NCBI GenBank assembly: GCA_037893245.1 | Contig: JBAIAA010000454.1 | Coordinates: 186,001-250,000 of the forward strand | From: Crossaster papposus | Lineage: Eukaryota; Echinodermata; Asteroidea; Velatida; Solasteridae | Direction of reading: 5' to 3' | Length of the DNA: 64,000 bases | Part shown: positions 35,365 through 44,842 of the stretch, piece by piece | How positions within the stretch are numbered: position 1 is the stretch's first letter | Layout of the letters: each line of letters opens with the position of its first letter | Position numbers and translations under genes: made by a program | Notes under the pieces: generated by a model | Database searches by the model: none | The model's input: only the letters and a program-made list of their open reading frames with translations | Told to the model about the DNA's origin: nothing

Positions 35365-36041
35365 GTTCCTTGGTACGTGGCATGTAGCATTGGATTTGTA
35401 ATATGTAGGTAAAGCTACAGATTTTTGGTTCGAGTCCGGCCTGGGACTATGGTGTGTGTGCCCTTGGGCAAGGCACTTTGTCAATCATTGCTTCTCCCCA
35501 CCCACGGTGAGGGCAGAGATAGTTATTGTGATTGATTTTAGCTGCTTTGCGCAGGAATGGCAGCATCGAGCTGTATACTCCCAAGGGATCTGAGATGGTA
35601 TTTGGAATGTTTCATGGGCTCAATGACCGGGGTAATAATGTGAGAGCCCCATGAGTACCAATCTTGGTAGATACGTGCGCTATAAAAGAAATGCCTAATA
35701 TTATATTACCCAAATGTTTGCTTCCAATTTTTGCTATTTTCAATTTAATGAAATGAAAATAAAATGAACAATTAAACAAACAACATACAATACCAAATTG
35801 CGAGAACAAAAATATGTTCTATTTATTGAACAGATATATTTCTAGTTGAAATTATTTGTGTGTGTGGGGGTGTCCTCACCAACTTGCATTAGAACGCCCG
35901 CATTCGTGCCATCGGTCGAGAACAGGACCATTGCGGCGTACGGAGCCCTGATAGCGAAGTCCAAGACAGTCTCGTCGTCATGAAAGGTAGGGAATGGGAA
36001 CTCACGCTGATACGGTGATAGCTGGTAGGTGGTACCGCACA
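30222..36041 (-). CDS. Methyltransf_FA (farnesoic-acid-methyltransferase-like) domain protein, last two exons
   Basis: Minus-strand exons are 36041-35880 and 30514-30222 (TAA), joined in phase 1 (donor G|GTGAGG, acceptor TTACAG). The first reads YQLSPYQREFPFPTF, LDFAIRAPYAAMVLF and AGVLMQVG. The second reads EFRRFWLRYNRGTFAVGK, FLEWAATPPL and GIYDSPQTWIF. Together these are the two halves of a Methyltransf_FA domain (PF12248), widespread in marine invertebrates, often in secreted or membrane proteins; the enzymatic activity implied by the name is doubtful. The first exon needs one base from an upstream exon, so the N-terminus lies beyond 36041 and was not found. The 5.4-kb intron is full of mobile elements. 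The stop codon touches the end of a transposon. Confidence 0.75.
30720..31099. mobile_element. TTAA MITE, GGGATCGTATACG family, copy 1
   Basis: It is flanked by TTAA (30716-30719 and 31100-31103), with termini GGGATCGTATACGTTT and AAACGTGTACGATCCC. The interior includes GACGTTTCTCAG and CTTCGAAGTACTGCGGTTAT. Its reverse-orientation paralogue is at 60104-60490. Confidence 0.85.
31340..32460. mobile_element. Old single copy of the L-type Helitron-like unit
   Basis: Diverged matches to the array at 44.8-59.4 kb occur in the same order: AATCACGTGACCCC, GGTCCAAACCGGAAGTGCC, TAGCGCCCTC, AGTTTGCTTGAATCACG, ATGACGTCACTAGACC, CCCTGCGGCACCCTTGAAAT and finally GGGCGCCGC...GGCAGGTAAG near 32420-32445. 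About 300 bp of unrelated sequence (about 32060-32390) interrupts it. Confidence 0.7.
33017..34078 (+). mobile_element. L2/CR1-type LINE, 5'-truncated
   Basis: It contains the 3' half of an ORF2 (33038-33937), a short 3' UTR with a CTGCGCCTTGAACACC motif and GCGCATTACAAATC, then an (ATT)n tail ending near 34078. The upstream boundary is about 33017, where homology to the RT palm stops. It is sense to the window, antisense to the surrounding Methyltransf_FA intron. Confidence 0.85.
33038..33937 (+). pseudogene. Non-LTR reverse transcriptase, C-terminal 299 codons
   Basis: It begins inside RT with PIRDII and the catalytic YADDTQLY box, then LKLNDDKTEFLLFG, LGVIFDSSM, TSRLDNGNALFYGLP, RLQNTAARMV, LHWLPVSQRIIFKLML and the WNSLPLNLR / FKSLLKTYL end typical of L2/CR1/Jockey-clade elements. 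The frame is intact but lacks the endonuclease and the first half of RT, so it is a dead-on-arrival 5' truncation. It cannot be functional alone. Confidence 0.88.
34085..34978. mobile_element. Old copy of the S-type Helitron-like unit
   Basis: It starts with ACTCGTGTCTTGCAGACA and ATGATGACGTCATCATGAGT and continues with a first ETS block (CTTCCGATCCAAACCGAAAG, about 34280) and a second one (about 34627). It then has TAGTGCCCCCTTGCGGCAG and TTTGCTAAAATCAC. Order matches the array units at 44.8-59.4 kb with heavy divergence. The (TA)n run follows directly. Confidence 0.65.
34979..35029. repeat. (TA)n microsatellite
   Basis: About 25 uninterrupted TA units. A second run of about 20 units lies 290 bp away at 35320-35361. 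Confidence 0.97.
35320..35361. repeat. (AT)n microsatellite
   Basis: About 20 uninterrupted AT units. The sequence between this and the first run repeats GGTCATCC several times. Confidence 0.97.
35395..35705 (+). mobile_element. SINE-like retroelement
   Basis: A B-box-like GGTTCGAGTCC lies near 35430, followed by the CCCTTGGGCAAGGCACTTTG block shared by many animal SINEs. The LINE-like 3' end is GCGCTATAAAAGAAATGCC with an ATT-rich tail. The 5' third is eroded and no clear target duplication is visible. Confidence 0.65.
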
Positions 36042-36469
36042 CTGTGGAGGATTTAAACGGGCAAAGATTTCACTAGTCATTGTTTTAAGTGTTGTGTCTT
36101 ACTCTGGATTACACAATAGGGCGACAGTTCCGTAGGCTTACGCACAACCTTATTCGACCTTTACTGTCACCTAACCCGTTTTCCCCTATTGACGACATTT
36201 TGGTATGGTTATTACGTTTTAGGCGCTGCTCAATCTGATTCCGACAGTAACAATATTTTTCCTTCGGGTAATTTGATGAATAGATCGACAGTAAAATGTC
36301 GCCAAGTTGAGGTGCGTCTCCCACTCAGAGCAAAACAAGTTTACTTTATCGTCCTTTTGAGTAATCCATGCTATAGGTTTTCTGGGACAAATTTTAATAA
36401 TCAACACGTATTTAATTTTTTATCAGATTTTTCAGATTTTCAGATTTAGTTAAGACTGGGTGCATGCAA

Positions 36470-37064
36470 CTCCAGTCATGTAGGTGTCGTATTTGGGACG
36501 ATCCCGATTTGGGACGATCTGGTACGTTCCGATACGTTCCGATACGTTTTGATACGGTCATCACGAACCGATGCGCTCTGTTGCGATCAGATATTATTGT
36601 GGTCGCGATGTCTTTCACGATCGGGATCGAGAGTAATCACGATTTGAGCCACGATTAGACCCCGACTGGTATATATACAGCCCGACTGACCATGGACTTC
36701 ATTGTTTCTTGAACTTCTACAGAGTGAAGACTACAACCCACAATCAGATCGCAGCGCATCTCAACAGAGTTGGCGTTTGTCTTGTCCAAGGTTGATCCCG
36801 ATCACCAGGACTTGGAAGCACGATTAGATGCGATCTGTCGCGCTTTGTTACGATCCATTACGATCTGATGCGATGATCACGATTGAAAAATAATCGTGTT
36901 GATGGTAGAAATTTTTTAAACCGTCCAAAAATCTTCTAAGATCAACACGATTGCCACGACTGACCTCAAGATCTGATAAGATCTGATAGGGTCACCACGA
37001 TTATTCCACGATTAAGACCACGATTTCAATCGTGGCGCTAATCGTGATAGTGGGAACATAGCAT
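36470..37064. mobile_element. ATCGTG-rich MITE, copy 1 (inverse orientation)
   Basis: It ends with CTATCACGAT-type sequence and GTGGGAACATAGCAT, the inverse of the ATGCT(A/T)GGTTCCCA terminus of the copies at 61555 and 63222. It shares their dense ATCGTG / CACGAT palindromic words and a unique core at about 36660-36830 (TATATATAC, CCATGGACTTCATTG, AATCAGATCGCAGCGCATC). A further CACGAT-rich piece with its own end (CAGTGTAAACCCAGCA) follows to about 37212. Confidence 0.75.
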
Positions 37065-37212
37065 CAAAAACGATCATCACGATCATCACGATTCCGTGCA
37101 CCAGGTCCTCTCAAGATCATCACGATTCGATCCCATAACCCCCACGCTCATCACAATTCCCTCAAATCGTGGCGATCGTGGGAATCGTGGCCCAGTGTAA
37201 ACCCAGCATAAC

Positions 37213-38693
37213 GGGATCCCGCGTTTCCCGCCGCACCCGCTAGCTCATACAATCATGTGACCAGACACATATTTTCTTCATCGTCTTTGTGCGATAAATC
37301 TCCCTAAACTATCCAAATTATCTCCTCAAGCACATCAGCTACAGAGAGCCAACCTTTGTACTTAAACACCTACTTTCGAAAACTGAAAGTGGAAAATCCA
37401 ACTGATTTATCAAAGAATTTTTATTCGTTTGTATTATTGTTGGCTTCCATCGGTCGATGCGTGCCGCGATCGTGATTGGTCAATCGATTAATTATACATG
37501 GACAATTGTTCCTTTTTTTTTTTTTTTTTTTTGTTGTTAATGTAGAAAAATAGTTAATGTTGTTAATGTGAACAAAATACATTCCACTGCGGTTCGTGGC
37601 GTAAACTCGTATGTTTTTTTAAAGCCCTTTTCTCGAAAAGAAATCGCGAGGCGGAGCGCTGTCAATTGTCCTGTTGTTTATCTTTATAATTAATTTAGCT
37701 ACAACAATATTTTTTTGTATAATTGGAAAGCTAACGAGCTGCTCTTTATTTTGGTAAACAACGGCGTTTGTTTTGAACCGGCGCAGTTTTTATGTTGTTC
37801 TTGGTTTTATTTGTGATCGCCGTCAGGCGAACATAAATTTTGTTTAATTAAAATTAATTGTTTCTGAACAATTACAGGTTATATAGCCTAATCCTTTTGC
37901 CGGATGCCTACAATCATTATTTACTTTTAAATAGTAGGATAGTTACTAATAATACGGCAGTAATTTGTTTCGATATCAGCAAATGGTTTATCCTACCTTT
38001 AAATGTATGTCAAAGTGTAAGGATTTGTACGCGTATTACTATCGGCAGAATATAGATCCCCCTAAAGTCAAAGACGGCCATTTTTAAAAAAACTGCAACT
38101 GCGTATTCTACGCAATCAAGCACGCGTTGCGCAGTGTGGAAAATGCTCCAAGAGGGCGCGCTTGTTGATCCAAATCATTGATCTCCATTATATAGACTGG
38201 ATGGGCCATCGCGTCTAAAATTCGTGCGCGCGCGTGTTTTTTTTTTAAGGGTAAAGAACGAACGTGGCGCGATCGCGTTTGTGCACGACCTACAGAGGTT
38301 TTTTAAAAAGTAGAAGACATTTTTTCTTAAATTCGTCAGTTTTGGAGGAAAAACAAGATTTTGCACCCCAATGGCTTAAAATAGATAAGAACAATGGTTA
38401 TGGTCTGCGCAGCAGTGAAGTGCCCGGAGAAGGATGTCCAATTGTTACGATTTATCCTACGATTGTTATGATAGACTTACGATTGCCTATTGAAAATCTA
38501 TCGTAAGCAAAACAAGCTCTGTGTGGCGAAGGCATAACGTAAGACGTCCAAATCGCATTGCCACCGAGCTGCAGCTGGCTGCGGTCAGTGTGCTCAAACC
38601 ATTTGGTGTCAGAATGCTGTAGGCTAGTGGTACGGGAGAAAGAAGACGAACCTTAACTAAAGCGAGGGGCAGAGCTGAGATTACTGTCCTTGC
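37213..38693. other. Spacer with repeat fragments, no gene
   Basis: A T-run lies near 37510-37532. A TTAA-MITE half-copy lies at about 37870-38003, ending GGTTTATCCTACCTTTAA. The TGATCGCCGTC block near 37813 recurs near 5442. No exon is supported. Confidence 0.5.
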
Positions 38694-39620
38694 ATGACCC
38701 CTTGTATTATTAAATTGATGTATAAGAGAGATTATTTTAAAGCTCATTCAATTCAAAATAATTGCCTTGACTCATTAATAGCCGAGTATAAGAAGACCAG
38801 AAATCTTCTCACATCTATTATTAGGAAATCTAAACGTGATTATTTCGATCAGGTGTCCACAAAGTACAAACATGTCCCTAAACAATTATGGAAAGAAATT
38901 CATAAAGTTACTGGTAATATCAAGTATGCGAAGAGTATCCATCCTGATCTAAATTGTGATGATATCAATAATTATTTTACTAATGTTGGTAAAGACATTT
39001 CTGGATCTTTCACAGATCCCTCTAAATTGGAAGAATCCTGAATGCACTTACAAACCTACTTTTAATACTGTACCAGATGATACAATTGTTCACGCTTTAT
39101 CTCATCTTATCAGTGACAGCAATTTGGATGTTCTTCATTTTGATACCAAATTGCTGAGATTAGCCTCTCCTTATAATCATAAGTCTCTTTGTCACATTGT
39201 TATTATGTCCCTCGTGAATAGTTTTGTTGCAGATGATTGGAAGTTTGCTCGAACTACACCAATCTATAAAGGCAAAGGTTGTAAAACAACTACAAGTAAT
39301 TATACCTATTTCAGTGGTGTGTCACATAGCCAATATTATTGAAAAAGAAGTTCAAGTTCAACTTCTGGATTATTTTAACGATCGCGATATGATTAATGTT
39401 GATCAGTTTGCATTAAAAACAAATTCAACTCAATTTAGCTTGCATCGTGTAATTGATGATTTTTATGAAGCTTTTAATTAACATGAGGTTGTTGGCTCTT
39501 GTTTTCTTGATATATCAAAATGTTTTGATACCATTGACCATGATCTCTTACTTTTAAAACTGAGTAACTACGGTGTGTCAGGCAATGAACAAAAATGGTT
39601 TACGAATTACATCTAAAACA
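38694..39620 (+). pseudogene. Decayed non-LTR reverse transcriptase (CR1/Rex-like)
   Basis: Fragments in successive frames read in order through an ORF2. First come a pre-RT segment (RDYFKAHSIQNN, YKKTRNLLTSIIRKSKRDYF) and a linker (KQLWKEIHKVTG). Then RT motifs follow: DDWKFARTTPIYKGKG; HIANIIEKEVQVQL; and FLDISKCFDTIDHDLLLLKL, which carries the first catalytic Asp. At least three frameshifts and several stops separate them, and the 3' half with the second catalytic motif is absent. An old, inactive copy. Confidence 0.8.
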
Positions 39621-40312
39621 AGTTGTGAGTTGCCATGATACATTTTGCATTTAAAATATAAATATAATTTTTTTTTGCGGTTCAATTTCGTTCTTTCATG
39701 GTTATAGACCCTATAATTGTTATATGTCATTTTAAAAATTAAATACGACCATAGCTTTGGTCAAGGTGCGTTCGTCGTTATCTGTCTGTCGTTATCCGTC
39801 CAGAAATACACACCACGCGCGCCCCGCAAAATTGCTAGCTCGCGCTCCCTGTGCAAATATTCAGCGCGAACAGCGACCTCATACGGCCACTATTTATGCA
39901 AATCAACGGAAGCTACTTTTACGCCCTGGATCAACCATTTTTGAAATCTTATGTTTCTCCTATATTTTGCGCCACATTTCTAGCGCATGTCCTCGTATGC
40001 GAATACAGGTAAGTATAGGCAGGGCTAAGATGTGGAGTGTCCAATCACAACGCGGTTGAATCCCGACGTCATCAAATTAGATGCAGTTACTTATTTGCAG
40101 CATGACATTTAAGACAACATGGCGGATTTTCAGCGTCGTCTGTCGTCCGAAAATATGTCGTGTTGTTTGAATTCTGCAGCGAATCCCTCGAAGATTTTAG
40201 ACCCGAGCAGCGAAATGCCTAAGAATCCTTTCTTCGTGGTTACGATGTTTTTGCGAATTTGCTGACAGGTTATGGGAAATCCGTCATTTTTCAGGCAGCC
40301 CATTTTGCTCGA
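39621..40312. other. Spacer, no gene recognised
   Basis: AT-rich at the left, then about 39750-40270 of moderately GC-rich unique sequence. Nothing with exon structure is visible. Confidence 0.4.
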
Positions 40313-40870
40313 AGCTCACATGTACGGCCAGGTACTCAGCGTTTTACTACGGAAGCCCAATAGGGCCAGGTACCTCTTTCTCTTTCACAGAGGTGCGTTT
40401 CTCTTTCGCGATGGTGCGTTTCTCTTTCACAGTAGCTCTTCTCTCTTTCAGAACGTGTGTCTCTCTCTTTCTGGGGGCAAGTCCATTTTTCACAGGGGTG
40501 CATTTCTCATTTATTGCAATTAAGTCGCGGCCTCGACTTACTAACTCGCGGCCGCCAGTTAGTAAGTCGCGGCCGCCACATAATTATGTGGCGGCCGCGA
40601 CTTACTAACTGGCGGCCGCGAGTTGGGGAGTCGCGGCCGCGACTCCCCATGTCGCGGCCGCGACTTAATTGCAATAAATGAGAAATGCACCCCTGTGAAA
40701 AATGGACTTGCCCCCAGAAAGAGAGAGACACACGTTCTGAAAGAGAGATGAGCTACTGTGAAAGAGAAACGCACCACCGCAAAAGAGAAACGCACCTCTG
40801 TGAAAGAGAAAGAGGTGCCTGGCCCTATTGGGCTTCCGTAGTAAAACGCTGAGTACCTGGCCGTACATGC
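40313..40870. mobile_element. Near-perfect fold-back element (snap-back MITE)
   Basis: The two halves are inverted copies around a centre at about 40583/40584 (CACATAATTATGTG). Arm landmarks are ACGGCCAGGTACTCAGCG, GAAGCCCAATAGGGCCAGG, AGAGGTGCGTTTCTC, CTTTCTGGGGGCAAGTCC and AATTAAGTCGCGGCC. The centre contains repeated GCGGCCGC octamers in alternating orientation, and the two arms differ there by rearrangement (TTACTAACT versus GGGGAGTC forms). A single strand could form a stem of about 240 bp. Confidence 0.93.
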
Positions 40871-40876
40871 GTATTA

Positions 40877-40991
40877 TTGGCTTTTTCGCAATTTGCGAAA
40901 AAGCCTTTGTTTTTGTTCTGATTTTTTTGGCTTTTTCGCAATTTTGCGAAAAAGCCTTTGTTTTTGTTCTGATTTTTTTTTTGGCTTTTTC
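40877..40991. repeat. Hairpin minisatellite, left block
   Basis: Units are GGCTTTTTCGC, a short AT spacer, GCGAAAAAGCC and TTTGTTTTTGTTCTGATTTT. Two full units precede the sequence GGCTTTTTCGCTTAAAGACC, where the 3.3-kb segment starts. Confidence 0.9.
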
Positions 40992-41397
40992 GCTTAAAGA
41001 CCTACAATAACGGTTTTAAAATTGCTTGAATTATATGTTATTGTGTTCAGTATATAATAAACTACACATTTATTCCAAAACAATGTTTGTTATGCGTATA
41101 CATTTTGTGTTATTTTGCGATAAATTCTGGACGGTTTTTGTCGAGTTATTGAAAACTTTCCACAAATTGACCGCTGGCGGCGCTGTTGAGAAACGAACAA
41201 TGTCTGACGTACTACCTGAGAAAACTAATAAAACTGGTACCCGTTTGACGGCTGGTTTCGGTTATGCATGTCTACACATAAATGCACGTACGCACCCGTA
41301 CGGGTGCGTACCCCCATGACCGATTCGTGCTTTTGCTAACGAGGTGGACGCTTTGTACTCGTCAAGTTTATAATTTTGTCTCCATGCTTTAACAAAA

Positions 41398-41629
41398 ATG
41401 CCTAAATCCTGTGTGGTTGGTGGTTGTACACGAAATTCTGCCAAAGAACTGAAATTGCGATTTTTTGAATTCCCGAAGAATGAGACCGTTCGGCGACAGT
41501 GGATCAAGTTTGTTGAGACGACGCGGTCAGACTTCTGTGTATCAAAATGGAGTCTCGTCTGTGGCGAGCATTTCAGTGCCGATTGTCAGGACCCGCAGTC
41601 CAAAATGAAAGCCACGTTGGGGATCGTTT
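41398..41629 (+). CDS. THAP zinc-finger exon (5' exon of a THAP protein)
   Basis: ATG at 41398 opens MPKSCVVGGCTRNSAKELKL, followed by RFFEFPKN, RRQWIKFV, SKWSLVCGEHFSADC. This is a full C2CH THAP finger, a DNA-binding fold with the CxxxxC, W, F-P and C-x2-H-F landmarks; the C-terminal AVPxxF-type motif is not evident. The open frame stops at 41640. A donor TTT|GTAAGG at 41630 after 77 codons would avoid the stop, so I annotate to 41629. No downstream exon was found; the ballast gene lies on the other strand. It may be a transposase N-terminus or a host THAP gene fragment. Confidence 0.65.
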
Positions 41630-41840
41630 GTAAGGACTAGTAAGGACTCTAACAAGAAAATTAAGGGTAACAAATAAGTACATGTAGTTGGGTACGATGT
41701 AGTCCACAAACGAAGTGTTATAAAAGTTCATTCCGGTTTTGTTTATTTTAAAGACTAGACATGGTAACAAGTGAGTATTTAGTCCACAACAGATCGAGAA
41801 AAACAAAAAAAAAAATTTCGGGTCATTTCACAAACCTTAA

Positions 41841-42068
41841 AGTAGAATACACCATTTGCAGATATCAACAATATTTATTAGTAATGTCTTACTTATTTGA
41901 AAGTAAATAATGATTCTGGGCATCCAACAAAATTAAATTTAAAAAAAACCCAGAACATAATAATCACTGCCTGAGAACGCCGTTTTTCTTGCTTTTTCCA
42001 GCATCCATGATTGTAAAACGATATTTACTATAAAATACAACCCTACAAATCCACGCAAATGGTTTATC
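41841..42068. mobile_element. TTAA MITE, truncated copy
   Basis: It begins TTAAAGTAGAATACACCATT and includes TGAAAGTAAATAATGATTCT, CAGCATCCATGATTGTAAAA and ATATTTACTATAAAATACAA in family order. The right terminus ends early at GGTTTATCC. Confidence 0.65.
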
Positions 42069-42106
42069 CGAAGGTTCAAACAAATTACAAGGTTCCCAGT
42101 CGTTAA

Positions 42107-42406
42107 AGGTATGTTACACATTTGCATATATCAAAAATATTTACTACCGAATTATTAAGAAATATCTTACTTATTATTTGAAAGTAAATAATGATTATAG
42201 GCATCCAGCAAAATGATTGCGCTAGATAGTAGATATCCTGTAATAATTCCGAAAAATAGAATTGTATAACAAATTGTTGTTCATGCTTTTCTCGGCATCC
42301 ATGATTGTTAAACTTCGCAAAGGTCAGTTAAAGCGATATTTACTATATAATACAACCCCCAAAATCTACCCATTCATGATGCAATTACCAATGGTGTATC
42401 CTACCT
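42107..42406. mobile_element. TTAA MITE, best-preserved copy of the AGGTAGGATACAC family
   Basis: Flanked by TTAA (42103-42106 and 42407-42410). Termini are AGGTATGTTACAC and GTGTATCCTACCT. It is 300 bp with no coding capacity. Related pieces in this window lie near 4410-4520, 4633, 5250, 11540, 18213, 21330, 37870 and 41841. Confidence 0.85.
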
Positions 42407-42544
42407 TTAACTAAAATTCATAATAAGGAAAGGACAATATAATTATTTTAAAGTTGGGTTGTACATATATGTAAAATAAAGACCGTTTAACTTGGAAAGC
42501 GAATTTCCCCTAAAGCAATTTTCTTGTGTCATTTATTTGAGTAA

Positions 42545-43872
42545 CTAATCAAGGGGCGGGTATTTAAAACCTTTGTACTGGCCATCTGGATTGGGGTAGG
42601 TCCTACGAATAGTATCCATCACACAAGATGGAAGCGGTACTCGGTTGAAACGGCCCAGGTATCCCCAACACCATCTCACTACTTGTCGATAAGCAACATG
42701 GCGAAACTTTCTGAAATGAAAAGAATGCAGATTGCTAATGTTATCAAGTTTAATACTTATGTACAGATAAATGTTTTTATTATCAAATTCTTTGGACAAG
42801 GATGCCCAACAATTTTTCTGATGCGAACAGGGTTGGAACTGTATTAATAGAGCTGCCGAAATTGATAATCACGTGGGGCTATCTTCACAGAAAATAAGGG
42901 CAAGGGTTCCATACATGAACATCGCTTGAAGTGTTTTCTCAGTAAATGCTTCAATATCTGTCCTGCTAATTTGGAAAATTGCTAATTTTTAAATTTATAA
43001 GTACATGTACTTACTGGTCAACTGTTCCCTCAACAACATGCCTGCCATATTGTGTCTGGTACTGCATATGTGCAGTTTGTAGAGTTGCAGGATGTAAGCA
43101 GCAAGCTTCAAACCAAGGGTGTTGGGTTAGGCACTGGTTGTGATCGTCAACGTTCACCTCTAACTCGGTCATTTTATTTGCCGTCTTTTCCACTTCCTTG
43201 CAACAAATGTTATTCAGTGCACACTGCTGAATTGTACACCTTCCACATGTACACCTGTTAATGATAAGATACACCATGTAAGGATTGGAAAAAGTTGACA
43301 AAATGAACATATAAAATGATATATAGCCAGCGTAATTGCAACTGACTTTCAAAATACACGTACATAAAAGCATGACAACTTTCTTTATCATCAACCATGC
43401 ATGGATTTGATAAGTCAATGGGCCGCCGTATAAGCACCGGTACGGCAGATTGCAGCCCCGCACAAGACACTGACAAAAATGAGAAACTCAACACGCAAAT
43501 GTGCAAAACATGTTCGTCATTTTTTGTAAAGAAACAATCTACTGGAAACGGCATTTAACATATATGAAATTGATATTTGTATCGACATCGCAGTTCTTAC
43601 CAATCTGTATTTAGAAGACGGTTTGGGTCGCCTTCGTTGTCCATTTCTGGGGCGACTTCGTCCGGTCCTACGACGGGCTCGTACCGGTACGGCTCCACAC
43701 CGCGGATTCCGTTGTGGACCTCCTCACCCTCTGACTCGTTATCGTCTTCTCCGTCTTCTTCATACGACGAAGAACCAGCCAAACTGCTGTCTGAACTAGA
43801 ATTACTTTTACGTGAATACAATTCTTCCTCATCGAAGCTGTGTTGTTCCCAAGAATCATCACTTTCGGTCAT
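42545..43872 (-). CDS. P2X7-ballast-domain (zinc-binding) protein, 3 exons
   Basis: Minus-strand exons are 43872-43601, 43254-43015 and 42710-42545 (TAG). All junctions are GT-AG in phase 2, giving 225 residues. Residues 1-90 are acidic and Ser-rich (TESDDSWEQHSFDEEEL, SYEEDGEDDNESEGEE) with GVEPYRYEP. Residues about 91-170 are Cys-rich: CTCGRCTIQQC, ICCKEVEK, QCLTQHPWFEACCL. Then follow RHVAYRQVVRWCWGYLG, PLPSCVMDTIRR and PNPDGQYKGFKYPP. This matches the cytosolic ballast domain at the C-terminus of vertebrate P2X7 receptors, a zinc- and guanine-nucleotide-binding module. In many invertebrates it occurs as stand-alone, multi-copy genes of unknown function. No P2X channel is attached here. 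It sits between inverted repeats, next to a THAP exon on the other strand. The identification is strong. Confidence 0.9.
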
Positions 43873-44295
43873 CTTAAAACTAAATTCACGCGAAAATACA
43901 CCCCCGTATTGAACTGAAGGAAAGTCGTATTGAACACTGGATTAACCGTACGTGCACTAATGTACACATGTACTGTACATGTACATTGTACGTCCGATTA
44001 CCGTACGTCTATACAATGCGCGTGGGTCGTGGTGTTGTTGCGTGCAGCTTTCTCGCTGATCAACGGTCACACGTCACCGAATTCGCTATTCATTAGATGC
44101 TAATGAGCTTTGACGTCACGCTCCTTTTTACAAAAGCAGCATTGACTCGCGCAAAAAAGGGCTACAAAAATGCTATTTTTCTCGGAAACACGTGCGTGAA
44201 AAAATATATATTGACACATTCCTGTTTTATTAGACATCGCTCTTCTGAATAGGACTTCAATATAAGAAAATTCGAAAACCGTTAAAGTAGGTCTT

Positions 44296-44832
44296 TAAAA
44301 GCGAAAAAGCCTTTGTTTTTGTTCTGATTTTTTTTTTTTTTTTTTTTTGGCTCTTTCGCAATTTTGCGAAAAAGCCTTTGTTTTTGTTCTGATTTTTTTT
44401 TTTTTTTTTTTTTTTTTTTGGCTTTTTCGCAATTTTGCGAAAAAGCCTTTGTTTTTGTTCTGATTTTTGTTTTTTTGTTTTTTTTGTTTTGGCTTTTTCG
44501 CAAATTTTGCGAAAAAGCCTTTGTTTTTGTTCTGATTTTTTTTTTTTTTTTTGGCTTTTTCGCAATTTTGCGAAAAAGCCTTTGTTTTTGTTCTGATTTT
44601 TTTTTTTCTTCTTTTTTTTTTTTTTTGGCTTTTTCGCTTAAAAGCGAAAAAGCCTTTGTTTTTGTTCTGATTTTTTTTTTTTTTTTTTTTTTTTGGCTTT
44701 TTCGCAATTTTGCGAAAAAGCCTTTGTTTTTGTTCTGATTTTTTTTTTTCTTTTTTTTTTTGGCTTTTTCGCAAATTTTGCGAAAAAGCCTTTGTTTCTG
44801 TTCTGATTTTTTTTTTCTTCTTCTTCTTCTTT
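44296..44832. repeat. Hairpin minisatellite, right block (about nine units)
   Basis: Units of about 50-60 bp contain GCGAAAAAGCC, TTTGTTTTTGTTCTGA, a T-tract of 10-21 bases and GGCTTTTTCGC, so each junction forms a perfect 11-bp stem. The T-tract length varies most. Long Lys- or Phe-rich open frames here are artefacts of the repeat. Shorter blocks recur at about 48226-48420, 51648-51780 and 55526-55600, each directly after a Helitron-like 3' end. Confidence 0.93.
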
Positions 44833-44842
44833 TTTTCTTTTA

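Larger units (their letters stand above)
40981..44306. mobile_element. Candidate 3.3-kb element with THAP exon and ballast-domain gene
   Basis: The left end GGCTTTTTCGCTTAAAGACC, then TAC..TAACGGTTTT, is mirrored by the right end AAAACCGTTA..GTAGG, then TCTTTAAAAGCGAAAAAGCC, an imperfect inverted repeat of about 45 bp. Inside are a THAP exon (+, 41398), two TTAA MITEs and a complete ballast-domain gene (-, 42545-43872). At about 44630-44660 the two ends occur fused directly (GGCTTTTTCGCTT next to AAAAGCGAAAAAGCC), as if the interior had been lost. No transposase catalytic domain is visible, so transposon identity is a hypothesis. Confidence 0.45.

Noticed and set aside
35889-36080. Minus-strand frame starting MTSEIFARLNPPQ across the Methyltransf_FA exon
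   Set aside because: It is in a different frame from the conserved YQLSPYQREFPFPTF reading, which alone gives the domain and joins in phase with the 30514 exon.
40393-40868. Identical open frames on both strands (SLSFWGQVHFSQG)
   Set aside because: They arise because the element is a palindrome. No coding evidence beyond that.
43577-43912. Ser-rich open frame on the plus strand
   Set aside because: It is the antisense shadow of the acidic first exon of the ballast-domain gene, which is supported by splice sites and homology.
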